DNA of 50,139 bases from Candidatus Sulfopaludibacter sp. SbA3 (GTDB lineage Bacteria > Acidobacteriota > Terriglobia > Bryobacterales > Bryobacteraceae), in assembly GCA_945893365.1 (NCBI GenBank), contig CAMDED010000042.1, positions 1 to 50,139 of the forward strand, in the 5' to 3' direction. Below are positions 8,436 to 17,474 of this stretch, piece by piece. A program made the position numbers and the translations under genes. The notes below the pieces were generated by a model that was not told where the DNA came from, made no database searches, and saw only the letters and a list, made by a program, of their open reading frames with translations. The number at the start of each line of letters is the position of its first letter. Within the stretch, counting starts at the first letter, position 1.

Positions 8436-9035
8436 CTAGTTTTCACCTTTCAAGAGGTTGCCTTCGGTCCATGCCTTCTTGAGCCCTAAGGGAAGGGGAA
8501 GGGGCGCGGTAGTGTCGTACTTCTCGGGCTGGCTGGCGCCGAGCGCTTCGATAACTCTGTTGACGACGAATGCCGGTATCGGGATTTTCTCGAAGTACGC
8601 CTTCTCGACGGTGAACTTGGCCTGGCCTTGGTCCGACTGGAAGCGGAAGTCGGTCCAGACAGTGCGTTTGCCGGACAGAACCGGTTTCATCAGCGACGGG
8701 ATGGTTCCCGGTTTCCATCGTTCCACGGCGTCGAAATCGACCATTGTGAACGTCGAGATGTAGTTGTTTGGGAAGATCTTCACAAAGATGGACTCGATAC
8801 CGGGCCGCGGCGTGACGGCGAGCGAATGCCGGAAGTGCTGATTGAGTTCGGCCTCGTTCAACGTAAAGCTTACGCGCCGTTGAGCGGCGGGATTCTGCTG
8901 CGCGGCGTTCAAATCGGCGAACAACTTCAGGACTTTCGCCACGGCGGGCGGCGGCTCGGAGCTCGCCGCATCCGCGAAACGCAGAAACAACAGACCAGCC
9001 AATAAGGGCCGCGCGAACGGTATCACTAGATCCAT
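8436..9035 (-). CDS. secreted protein of unknown function
   Basis: 199-aa protein with an N-terminal hydrophobic signal sequence (about residues 5-24, ending near FADAASS). The rest alternates charged and aromatic positions and reads as a beta-rich domain (SFTLNEAELNQHFRH, SIFVKIFPNNYIS, KRTVWTDFRFQSDQG), suggestive of a lipid-binding-like fold, but I do not recognise the family. It is the first gene of the minus-strand unit with the radical SAM gene and queA. Its start is only about 35 bp from the divergent histidine kinase gene, so the promoters must overlap. Confidence 0.7.
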   Translation of the reverse strand: MDLVIPFARPLLAGLLFLRFADAASSEPPPAVAKVLKLFADLNAAQQNPAAQRRVSFTLNEAELNQHFRHSLAVTPRPGIESIFVKIFPNNYISTFTMVDFDAVERWKPGTIPSLMKPVLSGKRTVWTDFRFQSDQGQAKFTVEKAYFEKIPIPAFVVNRVIEALGASQPEKYDTTAPLPLPLGLKKAWTEGNLLKGEN

Positions 9036-9057
9036 CTTAGTGCACCCGGACCTCCGC

Positions 9058-9063
9058 TATACT
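9058..9063 (+). promoter_or_regulatory. -10 box (TATACT) just before the histidine kinase start
   Basis: TATACT ends 6 nt before the GTG at 9070, which places the transcription start at or next to that codon and suggests a leaderless mRNA. It excludes the earlier in-frame GTG at 9040 if this box is used. No strong -35 hexamer is seen. Confidence 0.4.
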
Positions 9064-9069
9064 CGGGTC

Positions 9070-10380
9070 GTGGAGCCCAAGCCCGTAACGCAAGCGAGCC
9101 TGCTGCGCATTCTCTACGCGGGATTTGGATTGGTCATCGTTCTCCTTCTGGCCGTGGGCTTCGCGGGAGTTTCGAATATCCGTGCCATCCGGTTGAGCGC
9201 GGCTTCCATGACCCGCGAACAGGGCCTTACCGGCCGGCTCATGGAAGAGGTGGAGCGCGAACAGGCCGCGCTCGGCGCTGTGCTTGACTCCCTATCCCGC
9301 GACGAACCCGAGACCCTCGACGAGGACGCCATCGCCGCTCAACTGGAGGCGACTTCCCAAAGTATCGGGCGAATCGTCGCCGAGAGGGCCGGCGCCGCGG
9401 AGGAGCCGCTCTTGCGCCGCCTGGACGAAGCCACCCGGACGTTTGCCGCGGAAGCGCGCCGCCTGCTCGAGGAAGAGGACGAGCCCGCACTCGCGTCTCG
9501 CGACCTTTTCGCCCGCCACGGGGAGGTGGTCGCCGCCGTAAGCAGGCTGATCGGATCGAGCTACGAAACGGCGGTCGCGGGACAGCGGCAAATCAACGCG
9601 CGCTCGGAGGTGTTGCTGCGGGAATCCTTCCTGCTGCTCGGCGCCTGTCTCGCTCTCGCCGTCGCCTTCGCCGCTTTTACGGTACGCACCAGCGCGCGGA
9701 TGTTCGAGGAGATGGGCCGCCAGGAGAGCGAGCTCAGCCGGGTCTCCTGGCATCTGCTTGAGAATCAGGAAACCGCGGCGCGGCGGTTCTCGCACGAGAT
9801 GCACGACGAACTCGGCCAGTCGCTCATGGCCGTGAAAGCAAACCTCGATTCCGCCGAGCCGGCAAGGCTCCCCGAATGCGCGGCGCTGGTCGACGAAGCC
9901 ATCCGCAACGTTCGCGAGCTCTCGCAGTTGTTGCGGCCGACGATCCTCGACGATTTCGGTCTCGAAGCCAGCCTTCGCTGGCTGTGCGAAGGGTTCTCGT
10001 CGCGCACCGGGATCGAGACTTCCTTCACGGCCGGCGCGCCGGGACGTTTTTCGGACGGCGCTGAAACCCACCTCTTCCGAATCGCGCAGGAGGCGCTCAC
10101 AAACGTCGCGCGGCACTCGGGGGCAAGCCGTGTCGAGATGGGTCTTCGCCCCGCCGGCCCCGGCATTCTCGAGCTTTCCATTTCCGATAACGGCTGTGGA
10201 GTTGGACCGCGCGATCCGGAAAAGCCAGCCGGACTCGGCCTGACCGGCATGCGCGCCCGCGCCCGGCAGCTGGGCGGGCATCTGATCGTCGAACCGTCGA
10301 ACGGCGGAACCCGAATCCGGGCGCGGGTTCCCTTTGCGAGCATAGGAAATGACGAAGAAAATTCGCATCCTGCTAGCTGA
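9070..10380 (+). CDS. membrane sensor histidine kinase, NarL-type (HisKA_3)
   Basis: Two-component sensor. From the GTG at 9070: TM1 at about 12-33, an extracytoplasmic helical region (35-185), TM2 at about 189-207, then a HisKA_3 dimerisation domain with the phosphoacceptor His near 245 in HEMHDELGQSL, and an HATPase_c domain with N-box RIAQEALTNVARHS, G1 SDNGCGVG and GLGLTGMRARA. A GTG at 9040 in the same frame is the alternative start. The gene overlaps the response regulator by 32 bp. The extracytoplasmic helices resemble a four-helix-type sensor, ligand unknown. Confidence 0.9.
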   Translation: MEPKPVTQASLLRILYAGFGLVIVLLLAVGFAGVSNIRAIRLSAASMTREQGLTGRLMEEVEREQAALGAVLDSLSRDEPETLDEDAIAAQLEATSQSIGRIVAERAGAAEEPLLRRLDEATRTFAAEARRLLEEEDEPALASRDLFARHGEVVAAVSRLIGSSYETAVAGQRQINARSEVLLRESFLLLGACLALAVAFAAFTVRTSARMFEEMGRQESELSRVSWHLLENQETAARRFSHEMHDELGQSLMAVKANLDSAEPARLPECAALVDEAIRNVRELSQLLRPTILDDFGLEASLRWLCEGFSSRTGIETSFTAGAPGRFSDGAETHLFRIAQEALTNVARHSGASRVEMGLRPAGPGILELSISDNGCGVGPRDPEKPAGLGLTGMRARARQLGGHLIVEPSNGGTRIRARVPFASIGNDEENSHPAS

Positions 10381-10987
10381 CGACCACAGTGTTGTCAGGC
10401 AAGGCTTCCGTCTGTTACTCGATCGCGAGACCGACATGGAAATCGTGGGGGAGGCGAGTAACGGGCGCGAGGCGGTCGCGCTCGCGGAGAAGCTTCTTCC
10501 CGATCTCGTCGTGATGGACGTTTCGATGCCGGAATTAAACGGCATTGAGGCGACGCGCCGGATTGCCGCCGCGGTTCCGCACGCGCGCGTCCTCGCGCTC
10601 AGCATGCACAAGGACTCGGTTTACGTCCGCGAGATCCTGAAGGCCGGCGCGCGCGGCTATCTTCTTAAGGACTCGATCGACCGCGACCTTCTAACCGCGG
10701 TTCGGGCCGTGGCGAAAGGAGACGGCTATCTCAGCCCGGGCGTGTCCGACGCGGTTTTGAACGAGTACCGCCGCCAGGTCGCGAACCCCATCGATCTGCT
10801 AAGCAGCCGCGAACGCGAAGTCCTTCAAATGATCGCTGAAGGGAAGACGAACAAGGAGATTGCGGGCATTCTGAACTTGAGCGTTTACACGGTGGAAGCG
10901 CACCGCGGCAACATCATGGAGAAGTTGAATCTGCATAGCATCAACGATCTGGTGCGGTTCGCCGTACGGAACGGCCTGGTGGATTGA
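10349..10987 (+). CDS. NarL/FixJ-family response regulator
   Basis: 212-aa DNA-binding response regulator. The receiver domain has the acidic pair ADD near residue 11, phosphoacceptor Asp57 in VVMDVS, and Lys in YLLKDS. The C-terminal LuxR/GerE helix-turn-helix is plain (SSREREVLQMIAEGKTNKEI, then TVEAHRGNIMEKL). It overlaps the kinase gene by 32 bp, so it is the cognate partner. Target genes are not obvious; the next gene runs on the opposite strand. Confidence 0.93.
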   Translation: MTKKIRILLADDHSVVRQGFRLLLDRETDMEIVGEASNGREAVALAEKLLPDLVVMDVSMPELNGIEATRRIAAAVPHARVLALSMHKDSVYVREILKAGARGYLLKDSIDRDLLTAVRAVAKGDGYLSPGVSDAVLNEYRRQVANPIDLLSSREREVLQMIAEGKTNKEIAGILNLSVYTVEAHRGNIMEKLNLHSINDLVRFAVRNGLVD

Positions 10988-11046
10988 ATTCGGCGTTGAC
11001 CGTGATGAGAGCGGTGGGGCGGACCATCGTGTTGCCTGTCCTCTTC

Positions 11047-12435
11047 TTAACGGCCCGCGCCCGCCGTTTCACCGACAACGTCCCAAAGCAGCATCGTGCC
11101 GGCTGCCAGATTCGCGGTTGAGAGGCGCTCGTCGTTGCCGTGCGCGCGGCTCTCGCCTTCCCTCAGGAACAGCGCGGCGCCGTAGACGGCCATGCCCTTC
11201 TGGCGCAGATACGATCCGTCGGTCGCGCCCCGGCTCATGTAGGGGATGACGGCCGCGGCGGGGTTTGAACGGGTGAAGACGCGCTCCATCGCTTGGTAGA
11301 GAGTGGTCGTAAGCGAGCTCGGCTCCGTCGAGGGCATGTCCTGACCTGCGTCGGAGGAGACGTCGACCGCGGGGTCGTCGATGGTCTTGCGGAACCGCGC
11401 CATCACTTCGTCGCGGGTCTCTTCCGGAAGGCGCCGGACGTCCACGTGGGCCTGCGCCGTGTTCGGAATCACATTGATCTTCATGCCCGCCGAGAGCATC
11501 GACGGAGAAACGGTAGTGCGCAACAGCGCTTCGAATTCCGGCTCGCGGGCTCGTATTTCATTTGCCGCCGCGATCGCGCCGCGCCCATTCTCGAGCTTCG
11601 GCAGGAGCGGCGAGAGCCAGTTGTGGTCGCTCAGCTTCGACATCTCCGCGAAGTACCGCCGCGTGGTTGTATTCAGGCGAACGGGCTGACCGGCTTCCGC
11701 GATTCGCGTGATGGCGCGAGCCAGGTGAACCACGGGATTGTCCGCTCTCGGCAGCGAGCCGTGGCCGGCCCTGCCGCGCGCCGTCAGGATCACGCGGGTT
11801 GGGATTTTTTCGGATGTTTGGATCTGAAACAGACGTTTCCCCGAATGAACGTCGATCGCGAAGCCTCCTTCGTTAACGGCGAACTCGGCGTCGATCTTGT
11901 CCCACGCGTTCTTGATCAGCCACTGAATACCGAGCGATCCGGCCTCCTCGTCGGCTTCGGACAGCAGAATCACGTCCCGATTCAGCTTCACGGCGCGGCG
12001 CTTGAGCTCCACGAGCACCGCAAGCTCCGCCGCGAGAAGCGACTTGTCGTCTTGCGCGCCGCGTCCCAATATGTAGCCGTCGCGGACCTCGCCCGAGAAA
12101 GCGGGTACCGTCCACTGCGAGGGATCGGCGGGCACCACGTCGCTGTGCGCCATAAGCAGGAGAGGCTTCAATTCCGTGCGGCCCGCGGCCTTCAATCTGG
12201 CGACGAAATTCATGCGGGCGGGGTCGCCGCCCAACACCTCGGAGGGAATGCCCTCCGCGTCGGCAACCGTCTTCAAGTAGCGCGCCACACGGGTCTCGTT
12301 ACCTGGAGGATTGGTAGTGTCGATTCGGATCAGGTCGATCAGGTAGCGCTGGGCGCGTTCGCGCAGAGCCCGATCGTCCTGCGAATGCGCGGAAACGGCG
12401 AGAAACAGAAGCGCCGGAAACGGGAAGCGTCTCAT
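11047..12435 (-). CDS. exported M20 family metallopeptidase
   Basis: 462-aa di-zinc exopeptidase/carboxypeptidase of the M20 family. A signal peptide is present (about residues 1-18, ending VSAHSQ). Metal-site blocks are visible: MAHSDVVP (His ligand), GRGAQDDK (bridging Asp) and EADEEAG (catalytic Glu plus ligand Glu), and the dimerisation domain begins around AGHGSLPRADNP. The substrate is probably a peptide or N-acyl amino acid in the periplasm. It stands alone, tail-to-tail with the response regulator. Confidence 0.9.
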   Translation of the reverse strand: MRRFPFPALLFLAVSAHSQDDRALRERAQRYLIDLIRIDTTNPPGNETRVARYLKTVADAEGIPSEVLGGDPARMNFVARLKAAGRTELKPLLLMAHSDVVPADPSQWTVPAFSGEVRDGYILGRGAQDDKSLLAAELAVLVELKRRAVKLNRDVILLSEADEEAGSLGIQWLIKNAWDKIDAEFAVNEGGFAIDVHSGKRLFQIQTSEKIPTRVILTARGRAGHGSLPRADNPVVHLARAITRIAEAGQPVRLNTTTRRYFAEMSKLSDHNWLSPLLPKLENGRGAIAAANEIRAREPEFEALLRTTVSPSMLSAGMKINVIPNTAQAHVDVRRLPEETRDEVMARFRKTIDDPAVDVSSDAGQDMPSTEPSSLTTTLYQAMERVFTRSNPAAAVIPYMSRGATDGSYLRQKGMAVYGAALFLREGESRAHGNDERLSTANLAAGTMLLWDVVGETAGAGR

Positions 12436-12636
12436 CGTAACACCATCATCTCACTCCCTGACACGGCTGCCCCGTCATTCGAACGCGTCCCGCCGGCGAT
12501 AGGATAGGCGTCAATCGGGTCCGGACTCGGTCTCAGGGGCTTTGGCCGGCAGCGCGAGCGCGCGGGTCGAAGGAATTTTACGCTCCACGGCCCTACGGTT
12601 GCTTCCGGCATGCCGAAAAACGGGGAGGGGTGGCTG

Positions 12637-12855
12637 CTAGCGGTGCCGGAAGGTGATTCGACCTTTGGTCAAATCGTAAGGGGACATCTCGAGGGTGACT
12701 TTGTCGCCGGCGAGGACGCGAATGCGGTTGCGGCGGAGCCTACCCGCCAGATGGGCGAGAATGATCCGTTCATGCTCAAGCTGAACGCTAAATAAGCCGC
12801 TGGGAAATTTTTCGAGGACGGTTCCCGATACTTCGATATTGTCTTCTTTACTCAT
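12637..12855 (-). CDS. infA: translation initiation factor IF-1
   Basis: 72-aa single S1/OB-fold protein that binds the 30S A site. It carries the family blocks [39 protein letters not shown] and the C-terminal [15 protein letters not shown]. The length is exactly that of bacterial IF-1. It lies 83 bp downstream of the cold-shock gene with a hairpin between, outside the ribosomal protein cluster where infA is often found, so it may be a second IF-1 copy. Confidence 0.95.
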   Translation of the reverse strand: MSKEDNIEVSGTVLEKFPSGLFSVQLEHERIILAHLAGRLRRNRIRVLAGDKVTLEMSPYDLTKGRITFRHR

Positions 12856-12888
12856 TCAACTCTTCTCTTCTCCACTTCCTCTTAACCT

Positions 12889-12926
12889 TGTCCGCCCGGC
12901 GTCCGGCTGGGCGCGGCGGGCGGACA
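12889..12926 (-). terminator. 10-bp inverted repeat between csp and infA
   Basis: TGTCCGCCCG (12889-12898) pairs perfectly with CGGGCGGACA (12917-12926) across an 18-nt GC-rich loop. It starts 13 nt past the cold-shock stop. There is no T-run on either strand, so it may be a processing or 3'-stabilising hairpin rather than a full terminator. Confidence 0.4.
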
Positions 12927-12938
12927 GGCACCTCGAAG

Positions 12939-13142
12939 TTAGCCTACCGTAACGTTGGCGGCCTGTAACCCCTTCGGACCTCTGGTCACTTCGAACTCGA
13001 CGCGCGCACCCTCGTCCAGGCTGCGATAGCCATCGGACTGAATGGCGGAGAAGTGAACGAAGACATCCTCTCCATTCTCCCGTTGAATGAATCCATATCC
13101 TTTTGCTGCGTTAAACCACTTTACTGTACCTTTTTCTTTCAT
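12939..13142 (-). CDS. cold-shock protein, CspA family
   Basis: 67-aa single-stranded nucleic-acid-binding protein and RNA chaperone. RNP1 KGYGFI and RNP2 VFVHF are both intact, and the start [13 protein letters not shown] is typical. An AAGGA ribosome-binding site lies 7-8 nt before the ATG. A GC-rich hairpin with a T-run sits about 60 nt upstream of the start (13204-13241), which may attenuate transcription in the leader. Confidence 0.96.
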   Translation of the reverse strand: MKEKGTVKWFNAAKGYGFIQRENGEDVFVHFSAIQSDGYRSLDEGARVEFEVTRGPKGLQAANVTVG

Positions 13143-13200
13143 GGGTGTTTCCTTTATGCTTATCTACATCGTTCTTGTGTCCCGAACCACCCAAAACGCG

Positions 13201-13241
13201 AAAAAGGGGGCTGCGGCTTCGACCACGCCGGCAACCCCCTT
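13201..13241 (-). terminator. intrinsic terminator-like hairpin upstream of csp
   Basis: In the minus direction AAGGGGG (13241-13235) and CCCCCTT (13210-13204) close a stem with extra inner pairs and run into TTTTT (13205-13201). It can stop transcripts from the enolase-superfamily gene, or, if csp transcription starts near 13280, act as an attenuator inside the csp leader. Confidence 0.55.
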
Positions 13242-13285
13242 CTCGAATCTCGGAACAAGCGGAATGCACAAGTCAAACGCATCTC

Positions 13286-13291
13286 TAGTAT
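13286..13291 (-). promoter_or_regulatory. -10 box (TATACT) for the cold-shock gene
   Basis: On the minus strand TATACT is located about 145 nt upstream of the csp ATG. This would give a long structured 5' leader, as is common for cold-shock mRNAs. The -35 match is poorly spaced. Confidence 0.3.
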
Positions 13292-13597
13292 AGCCCATTT
13301 CCCGCCGCGCATGTTGTCAATTGCAAACTTCGAGTCCGGTTCGAGCATTGCCAGCCACCTTGCATACTCGGACCGTCGACGATTCCCGACCCGGACAGGT
13401 TGCTGGAACATGTTGATTCCGCGAGGCGTCCTCCATCTCCGTGAGCGTTTGCGCGGGCCGATCCATGGAAAAACGGCGGCGCCTGAAATTGAAGAACGGC
13501 GGCGCTACGCTTTGCCATGGGAAATCTGAAAACGGGATGAAGCGAGCCGAGTGGAGCATCCGGCGCCTCCCGGCGGAGGGCCGGAGACTTCGTGCAT

Positions 13598-14788
13598 TCA
13601 TCGCGTCGCGGCTCTTCGGGCGGCTTCGGAAAATCGGTCCAGAGCGTCCCTGTTTAGCTCCACTCCCAGCCCGGGAAGCGACGGCGGCAGCAAGACTCCA
13701 CTCACCATTTGCACCTCGGAGACGGCCAGTTCCTTACGCAACGCCGACTCGCAAAGCTGCGCGGGAAGGAACTCGATGAAGGGGCAATGCGGCGTCGCAA
13801 CCGCCATGTGCGACGCTGCCGCGATCGAGATACCCGTCTTCCAAAGATGCGGCACAACCCTCAGATTCCGCTCTTCGGCCAGCCCGCAGACGCGCATCGC
13901 TTCCGTGAGACCGCCCACGCGTCCCATGTCGGGCTGCACGACTTTCACTTTGCCGCGGTCCATCAGATCCAGGAATTCGAAACGCGTCGCCAGCCACTCG
14001 CCGGCTGCGATGGGGATCGGCTGCTCCGCCGCGACGCGCGCGTATCCGTCCAGGTCGTCGGAGGGGAGGGGCGTCTCGATGAAGAAGAGGTCGAAGTCCA
14101 CCCAATCCCGAATCGCGCGCAGGCAGGTATCGGCGTCGGGAAAGGCGTACTGGACATCCACCATGAGTGTGAAGTCGCGTCCCACCGCCGATCGCACGGC
14201 TCCGATCGCCTCGGTCATCTGGCTGTGTGAAGCGTCGAGCCCCTTATGACGATAGGGACCGCAGGGAGTGACTTCGAGTTTTGCCGCGCGAAACCCGAGA
14301 GATTCGGCTTTTCGCGCCCATTCGAGCAACGACTCGCGGTAGGCGTCAAACGAGGACACGTCCGGTTGCAGCGAGGCGTAGGGCGTAATGGAGGATTGCC
14401 GGAGCCCGCCCAACAGCTCGTAGCACGGCTTCCCGAGAGCCTTGCCTCGCAAGTCGTGCAGCGCGATGTCGATCGCCCCGATCGCATGGATGACCGCGCC
14501 GCGGCGCCCATTCATTGCCGATCCGGTATACATCTTGTCCCAAAGCCGCTCGACGTCAAGGGGATTCTCGCCGAGCAGCATCTCCGTGAGCCCCAAACCC
14601 ATGGTGTGGGTGCCGGGCGCTTCAATGCAGGCCCGTCCTATCCAAGGGTTGACGTCGGATTCGCCTATACCCGTGAGTCCTTCGTCCGTGTGGATTTCCA
14701 CGACAAGATCGTCCTGCGCGGAACTTGTCGAACCGGTGTCGAACGCAGGCTCCAGAAGCACGTGGCAATCGATGGAGGTTATCTTCAT
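13598..14788 (-). CDS. mandelate racemase/muconate lactonizing enzyme family protein
   Basis: 396-aa enolase-superfamily enzyme that abstracts a proton alpha to a carboxylate. The metal ligands are in MVDVQ (Asp), FFIETPL (Glu) and AAGEWLA (Glu). The N-terminal capping domain begins MKITSIDCHVLLEPAF. The lysine position reads AAKLEV, i.e. Lys-x-Glu rather than the Lys-x-Lys of mandelate racemase, and a candidate His base is in VVPHLW. This points to a sugar-acid dehydratase-type or unassigned subgroup; substrate cannot be read from the sequence. No sugar transporter or aldolase lies nearby. Confidence 0.85.
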   Translation of the reverse strand: MKITSIDCHVLLEPAFDTGSTSSAQDDLVVEIHTDEGLTGIGESDVNPWIGRACIEAPGTHTMGLGLTEMLLGENPLDVERLWDKMYTGSAMNGRRGAVIHAIGAIDIALHDLRGKALGKPCYELLGGLRQSSITPYASLQPDVSSFDAYRESLLEWARKAESLGFRAAKLEVTPCGPYRHKGLDASHSQMTEAIGAVRSAVGRDFTLMVDVQYAFPDADTCLRAIRDWVDFDLFFIETPLPSDDLDGYARVAAEQPIPIAAGEWLATRFEFLDLMDRGKVKVVQPDMGRVGGLTEAMRVCGLAEERNLRVVPHLWKTGISIAAASHMAVATPHCPFIEFLPAQLCESALRKELAVSEVQMVSGVLLPPSLPGLGVELNRDALDRFSEAARRAATR

Positions 14789-15228
14789 TCTTCGATCCTC
14801 TCAAAGATCCATGCCCTTTCGAGAATCGCCGGCCAGACCTTCCCGGCATTAGTTCCTTCGGAGGGAAGGGGATCGTGGATTCGGGCAATGCAATTCTTTT
14901 CGGGGCGGTCCTCAGAGTACGCACACCGGATCAAGTAGCCTCGCCGATCGTGGCCGCGCATCCCGACGCTTCGCACGGCGCGACCTCATCCACGGCGTCG
15001 ATGTGGTAGACGTCCCGCTCCGGTTGGTTGCATTGGGTCGATGCGAATGCAGCCGGGGCGGCCTTGAGGATCGGGCCGGCGGCGTTCGTGGCGGGCGTGG
15101 TCTTGCCGGTCCGCTCAGCCGCCCGTGCGCCTGGTCCACGCCGGCCGGCGCACCGGAAACTGCCCTCGAAATGCTATAATATATGCACCTTAGCGCTCCC
15201 GATTTCCTCGCGGGAGCCTGGAGTTTTC
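14789..15228. other. divergent intergenic region
   Basis: 440 bp between the divergently transcribed enolase-superfamily gene and the DUF1553 operon. It holds the extended -10 promoter at 15172-15180. A minus-strand open frame (14785-14976, GTG start) overlaps the downstream ATG as ATGA, but shows no family resemblance. The long plus-strand frame from 15028 is not thought to be translated before 15229. Confidence 0.45.
15172..15180 (+). promoter_or_regulatory. extended -10 promoter for the DUF1553-DUF1501-sigma operon
   Basis: TGCTATAAT is a consensus extended -10 (TGn plus TATAAT). The predicted transcription start is near 15187, giving a leader of about 40 nt with GGAG 5-6 nt before the ATG at 15229. 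No good -35 is needed or seen. Confidence 0.5.
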
Positions 15229-17460
15229 ATGAATCGCGCTACGAGTGTCGTTATCGCCGGTTTTTCCTTCGCGGCCATCCTATTTCCGGCCGAACTTCAG
15301 AAACAGTTCACACCGCAGCAGCGTCGCTGGTGGTCGTTCCAGAAGGTCGAACGCGCCGCGCCGCCGAAGGTGGACGACCGGGCTTTGGTCGCAAACGAAG
15401 TCGACGCCTTCATTCTGGCGAAGCTCGAAGAGAAAGGGCTCAAACCCGCCCCGCGCGCGGACAATATCACGTTACTCCGCCGCGCCACGCTTGACCTGAC
15501 GGGTCTGCTTCCGACGCCCGAGGAAGTGCAGGATTTCGTCAACGACACTTCTCCAAACGCTTTCGCGAAAGTCGTGGACCGGCTCCTCGCTTCGCCCCGG
15601 TACGGCGAACGTTGGGCGCGTCACTGGCTGGACCTGGCCCGCTACGCCGACAGCGAGGGATTCAAGAGCGACGAGACGCGTCCGAATATCTGGCGCTACC
15701 GGGACTACGTCATCAAGTCGTTCAACGACGACAAGCCCTACGACCGCTTCATGAAAGAGCAGATCGCGGGCGACGAACTCTATCCCAACGATCCCGCGGC
15801 GCTCGTGGCGACGGGATTCAACCGCCATTTTCCCGACGAGAGCAACGCCCGCAACCTGATGCAGCGCCGCCAGGAATTGCTGAACGATATTACAGATACA
15901 GTCGGCTCCGCCTTCATGGGAATGACGTACGGCTGCGCCCGCTGCCACGATCACAAATTCGACCCCATCCTGCACAAGGATTACTATCGCCTCCAGGCGT
16001 TTTTCGCCAACACGCGCATCGAAGATCAAGCCGTTCTCGAGTCGAAAGAACGCCGCGGCCTGTATGACGAACAGTATGCCGCGTGGGATGCGAAAACCAA
16101 GGATCTTCGCGGCGAAATGCAGAAACTGACCGCGCCTTCGCTCGCGAAGCTGTATAAGGAAAACTTCGACAAGTTTCCGCCCGAGATTCAGGATTCCGTG
16201 ACAACGGAGCCTTCAAAGCGCACCCCGATTCAGTGGCAGATGTACTACAAGTCGAAACCGCAGCTCGAATTTTCGATTGAAGACGCCGGGAAGAAATTGA
16301 AAGGCGACGAGGCCCGCCGCTGGAAAGAGCTGAAGACGGAGCTTGCGGCCTTCGATCCGGTTAAGCCTGCCGAATTGCAGGTGGCGCAGGCGATGATCGA
16401 CAACGGCGCCCACTCGCCCAAGACTCACATCCTGGCTGTCGGCGTGTACGACTCGCTGCTTGATGAGGTCGATCCCGGTTTTCTTTCGATTCTCGACCCG
16501 TCCCCCGCGAAGATCGTACCTCCTGCCGGAGTGAATTCGACCGGACGCCGCGCGGCTCTCGCCGGCTGGCTGGCCGATCCGTCCAATCCGCTTACCACGC
16601 GCGTGATGGCGAACCGCATCTGGCACTATCATTTCGGGCGCGGCCTCGTGGGCACGCCGAGCGACTTCGGCGTAATGGGTGAGCGTCCGAGCCACAAGGA
16701 GCTGCTCGATTACCTCACGGGGAAGTTCGTCGAAGGCGGCTGGAGCGTGAAGAACATGCATCGGACGATCATGCTCTCGAACACCTACCGGCAGTCGAGC
16801 GCGTTCAATGAGACGGCGTCGAAGACCGATCCGCAAAACAAGCTGCTGTGGCGGTACGAGCGGCGGCGGCTCGAAGGCGAGTCGATCCGCGACGCCATGC
16901 TCCAGGCGGCCGGCGTGCTGAACGCCAAGATGGGCGGACCGGGCGTATTTCCTCCGCTGCCCCCGGGCGTGAATACGCGCGGTGGCTGGAAGACTAACGA
17001 GGAACCGGCGGAGACGACGCGCCGCAGCGTTTACACCTTCGTCAGACGAAACACGCGATATCCCATGTTCGAGGCTTTCGATATGCCGGACACGCATGAA
17101 AGCTGCGCGCGGCGCAATATCACGGTCACCGCGCCGCAATCTCTCGAGCTGCTCAACAACGAGCTCGTCTTCGACTGGGCGCGTCACTTCGCGAGCCGGG
17201 TATTGAATGACGGCGGGCTCACGCCGGATGCGCAGGTGGAGCGCGCTTACCGCTTGGCTTATTCGCGCACGCCGAGCGCCGAGGAGCGGGAGAGAGCGCG
17301 CGAGTTCATGGAACGTCAGATTCCCATCATCGCGGAACGAGGGGACAAGTTGCCGGCGCTCGACAACCTCCCGGCCGGCGCCGATCCCATCTGGGCCGCG
17401 GCGCTGGTCGATCTCTGTCACATGCTTCTGAACTCGAACGAGTTTCTGTACGTGAACTAA
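15229..17460 (+). CDS. exported DUF1549/DUF1553 domain protein (PSD1-like)
   Basis: 743-aa secreted protein of the family abundant in Planctomycetes and Acidobacteria, usually annotated by DUF1549 (about 45-260) and DUF1553 (about 420-720). Visible family blocks: ERWARHWLDLARYADSEG, CARCHDHKFDPI (which contains a CXXCH haem-like motif), TNPLTTRVMANRIWHYHFG-type text and LEGESIRDAML. It lacks the N-terminal cytochrome c domain that many relatives have. The start ATG at 15229 has a GGAG site and begins a signal peptide; the frame is open to 15028 without a better start. The DUF1501 gene follows after 14 bp and is the usual partner. Molecular function is unknown; polysaccharide or sulfated-glycan degradation has been suggested for the pair. 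Confidence 0.9.
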   Translation: MNRATSVVIAGFSFAAILFPAELQKQFTPQQRRWWSFQKVERAAPPKVDDRALVANEVDAFILAKLEEKGLKPAPRADNITLLRRATLDLTGLLPTPEEVQDFVNDTSPNAFAKVVDRLLASPRYGERWARHWLDLARYADSEGFKSDETRPNIWRYRDYVIKSFNDDKPYDRFMKEQIAGDELYPNDPAALVATGFNRHFPDESNARNLMQRRQELLNDITDTVGSAFMGMTYGCARCHDHKFDPILHKDYYRLQAFFANTRIEDQAVLESKERRGLYDEQYAAWDAKTKDLRGEMQKLTAPSLAKLYKENFDKFPPEIQDSVTTEPSKRTPIQWQMYYKSKPQLEFSIEDAGKKLKGDEARRWKELKTELAAFDPVKPAELQVAQAMIDNGAHSPKTHILAVGVYDSLLDEVDPGFLSILDPSPAKIVPPAGVNSTGRRAALAGWLADPSNPLTTRVMANRIWHYHFGRGLVGTPSDFGVMGERPSHKELLDYLTGKFVEGGWSVKNMHRTIMLSNTYRQSSAFNETASKTDPQNKLLWRYERRRLEGESIRDAMLQAAGVLNAKMGGPGVFPPLPPGVNTRGGWKTNEEPAETTRRSVYTFVRRNTRYPMFEAFDMPDTHESCARRNITVTAPQSLELLNNELVFDWARHFASRVLNDGGLTPDAQVERAYRLAYSRTPSAEERERAREFMERQIPIIAERGDKLPALDNLPAGADPIWAAALVDLCHMLLNSNEFLYVN

Positions 17461-17474
17461 AGGGACGCCACGGC

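Larger units (their letters stand above)
13143..13597. other. cold-shock gene leader and intergenic region
   Basis: 455 bp without a credible gene. On the minus strand it contains a TATACT -10 box at 13286-13291 and an intrinsic-terminator-like hairpin at 13204-13241. A TTGACA lies 22 nt upstream of the TATACT, which is too far for a standard promoter. The short open frames here have no family resemblance. Confidence 0.5.

Noticed and set aside
14785-14976. 63-aa minus-strand frame that overlaps the enolase-superfamily ATG as ATGA
   Set aside because: The overlap is suggestive, but there is no recognisable domain, the GTG start lacks a ribosome-binding site and high GC gives such frames by chance.
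15028-15228. N-terminal extension of the DUF1553 protein
   Set aside because: The extension carries no domain and crosses the extended -10 box; the signal peptide starts at 15229.
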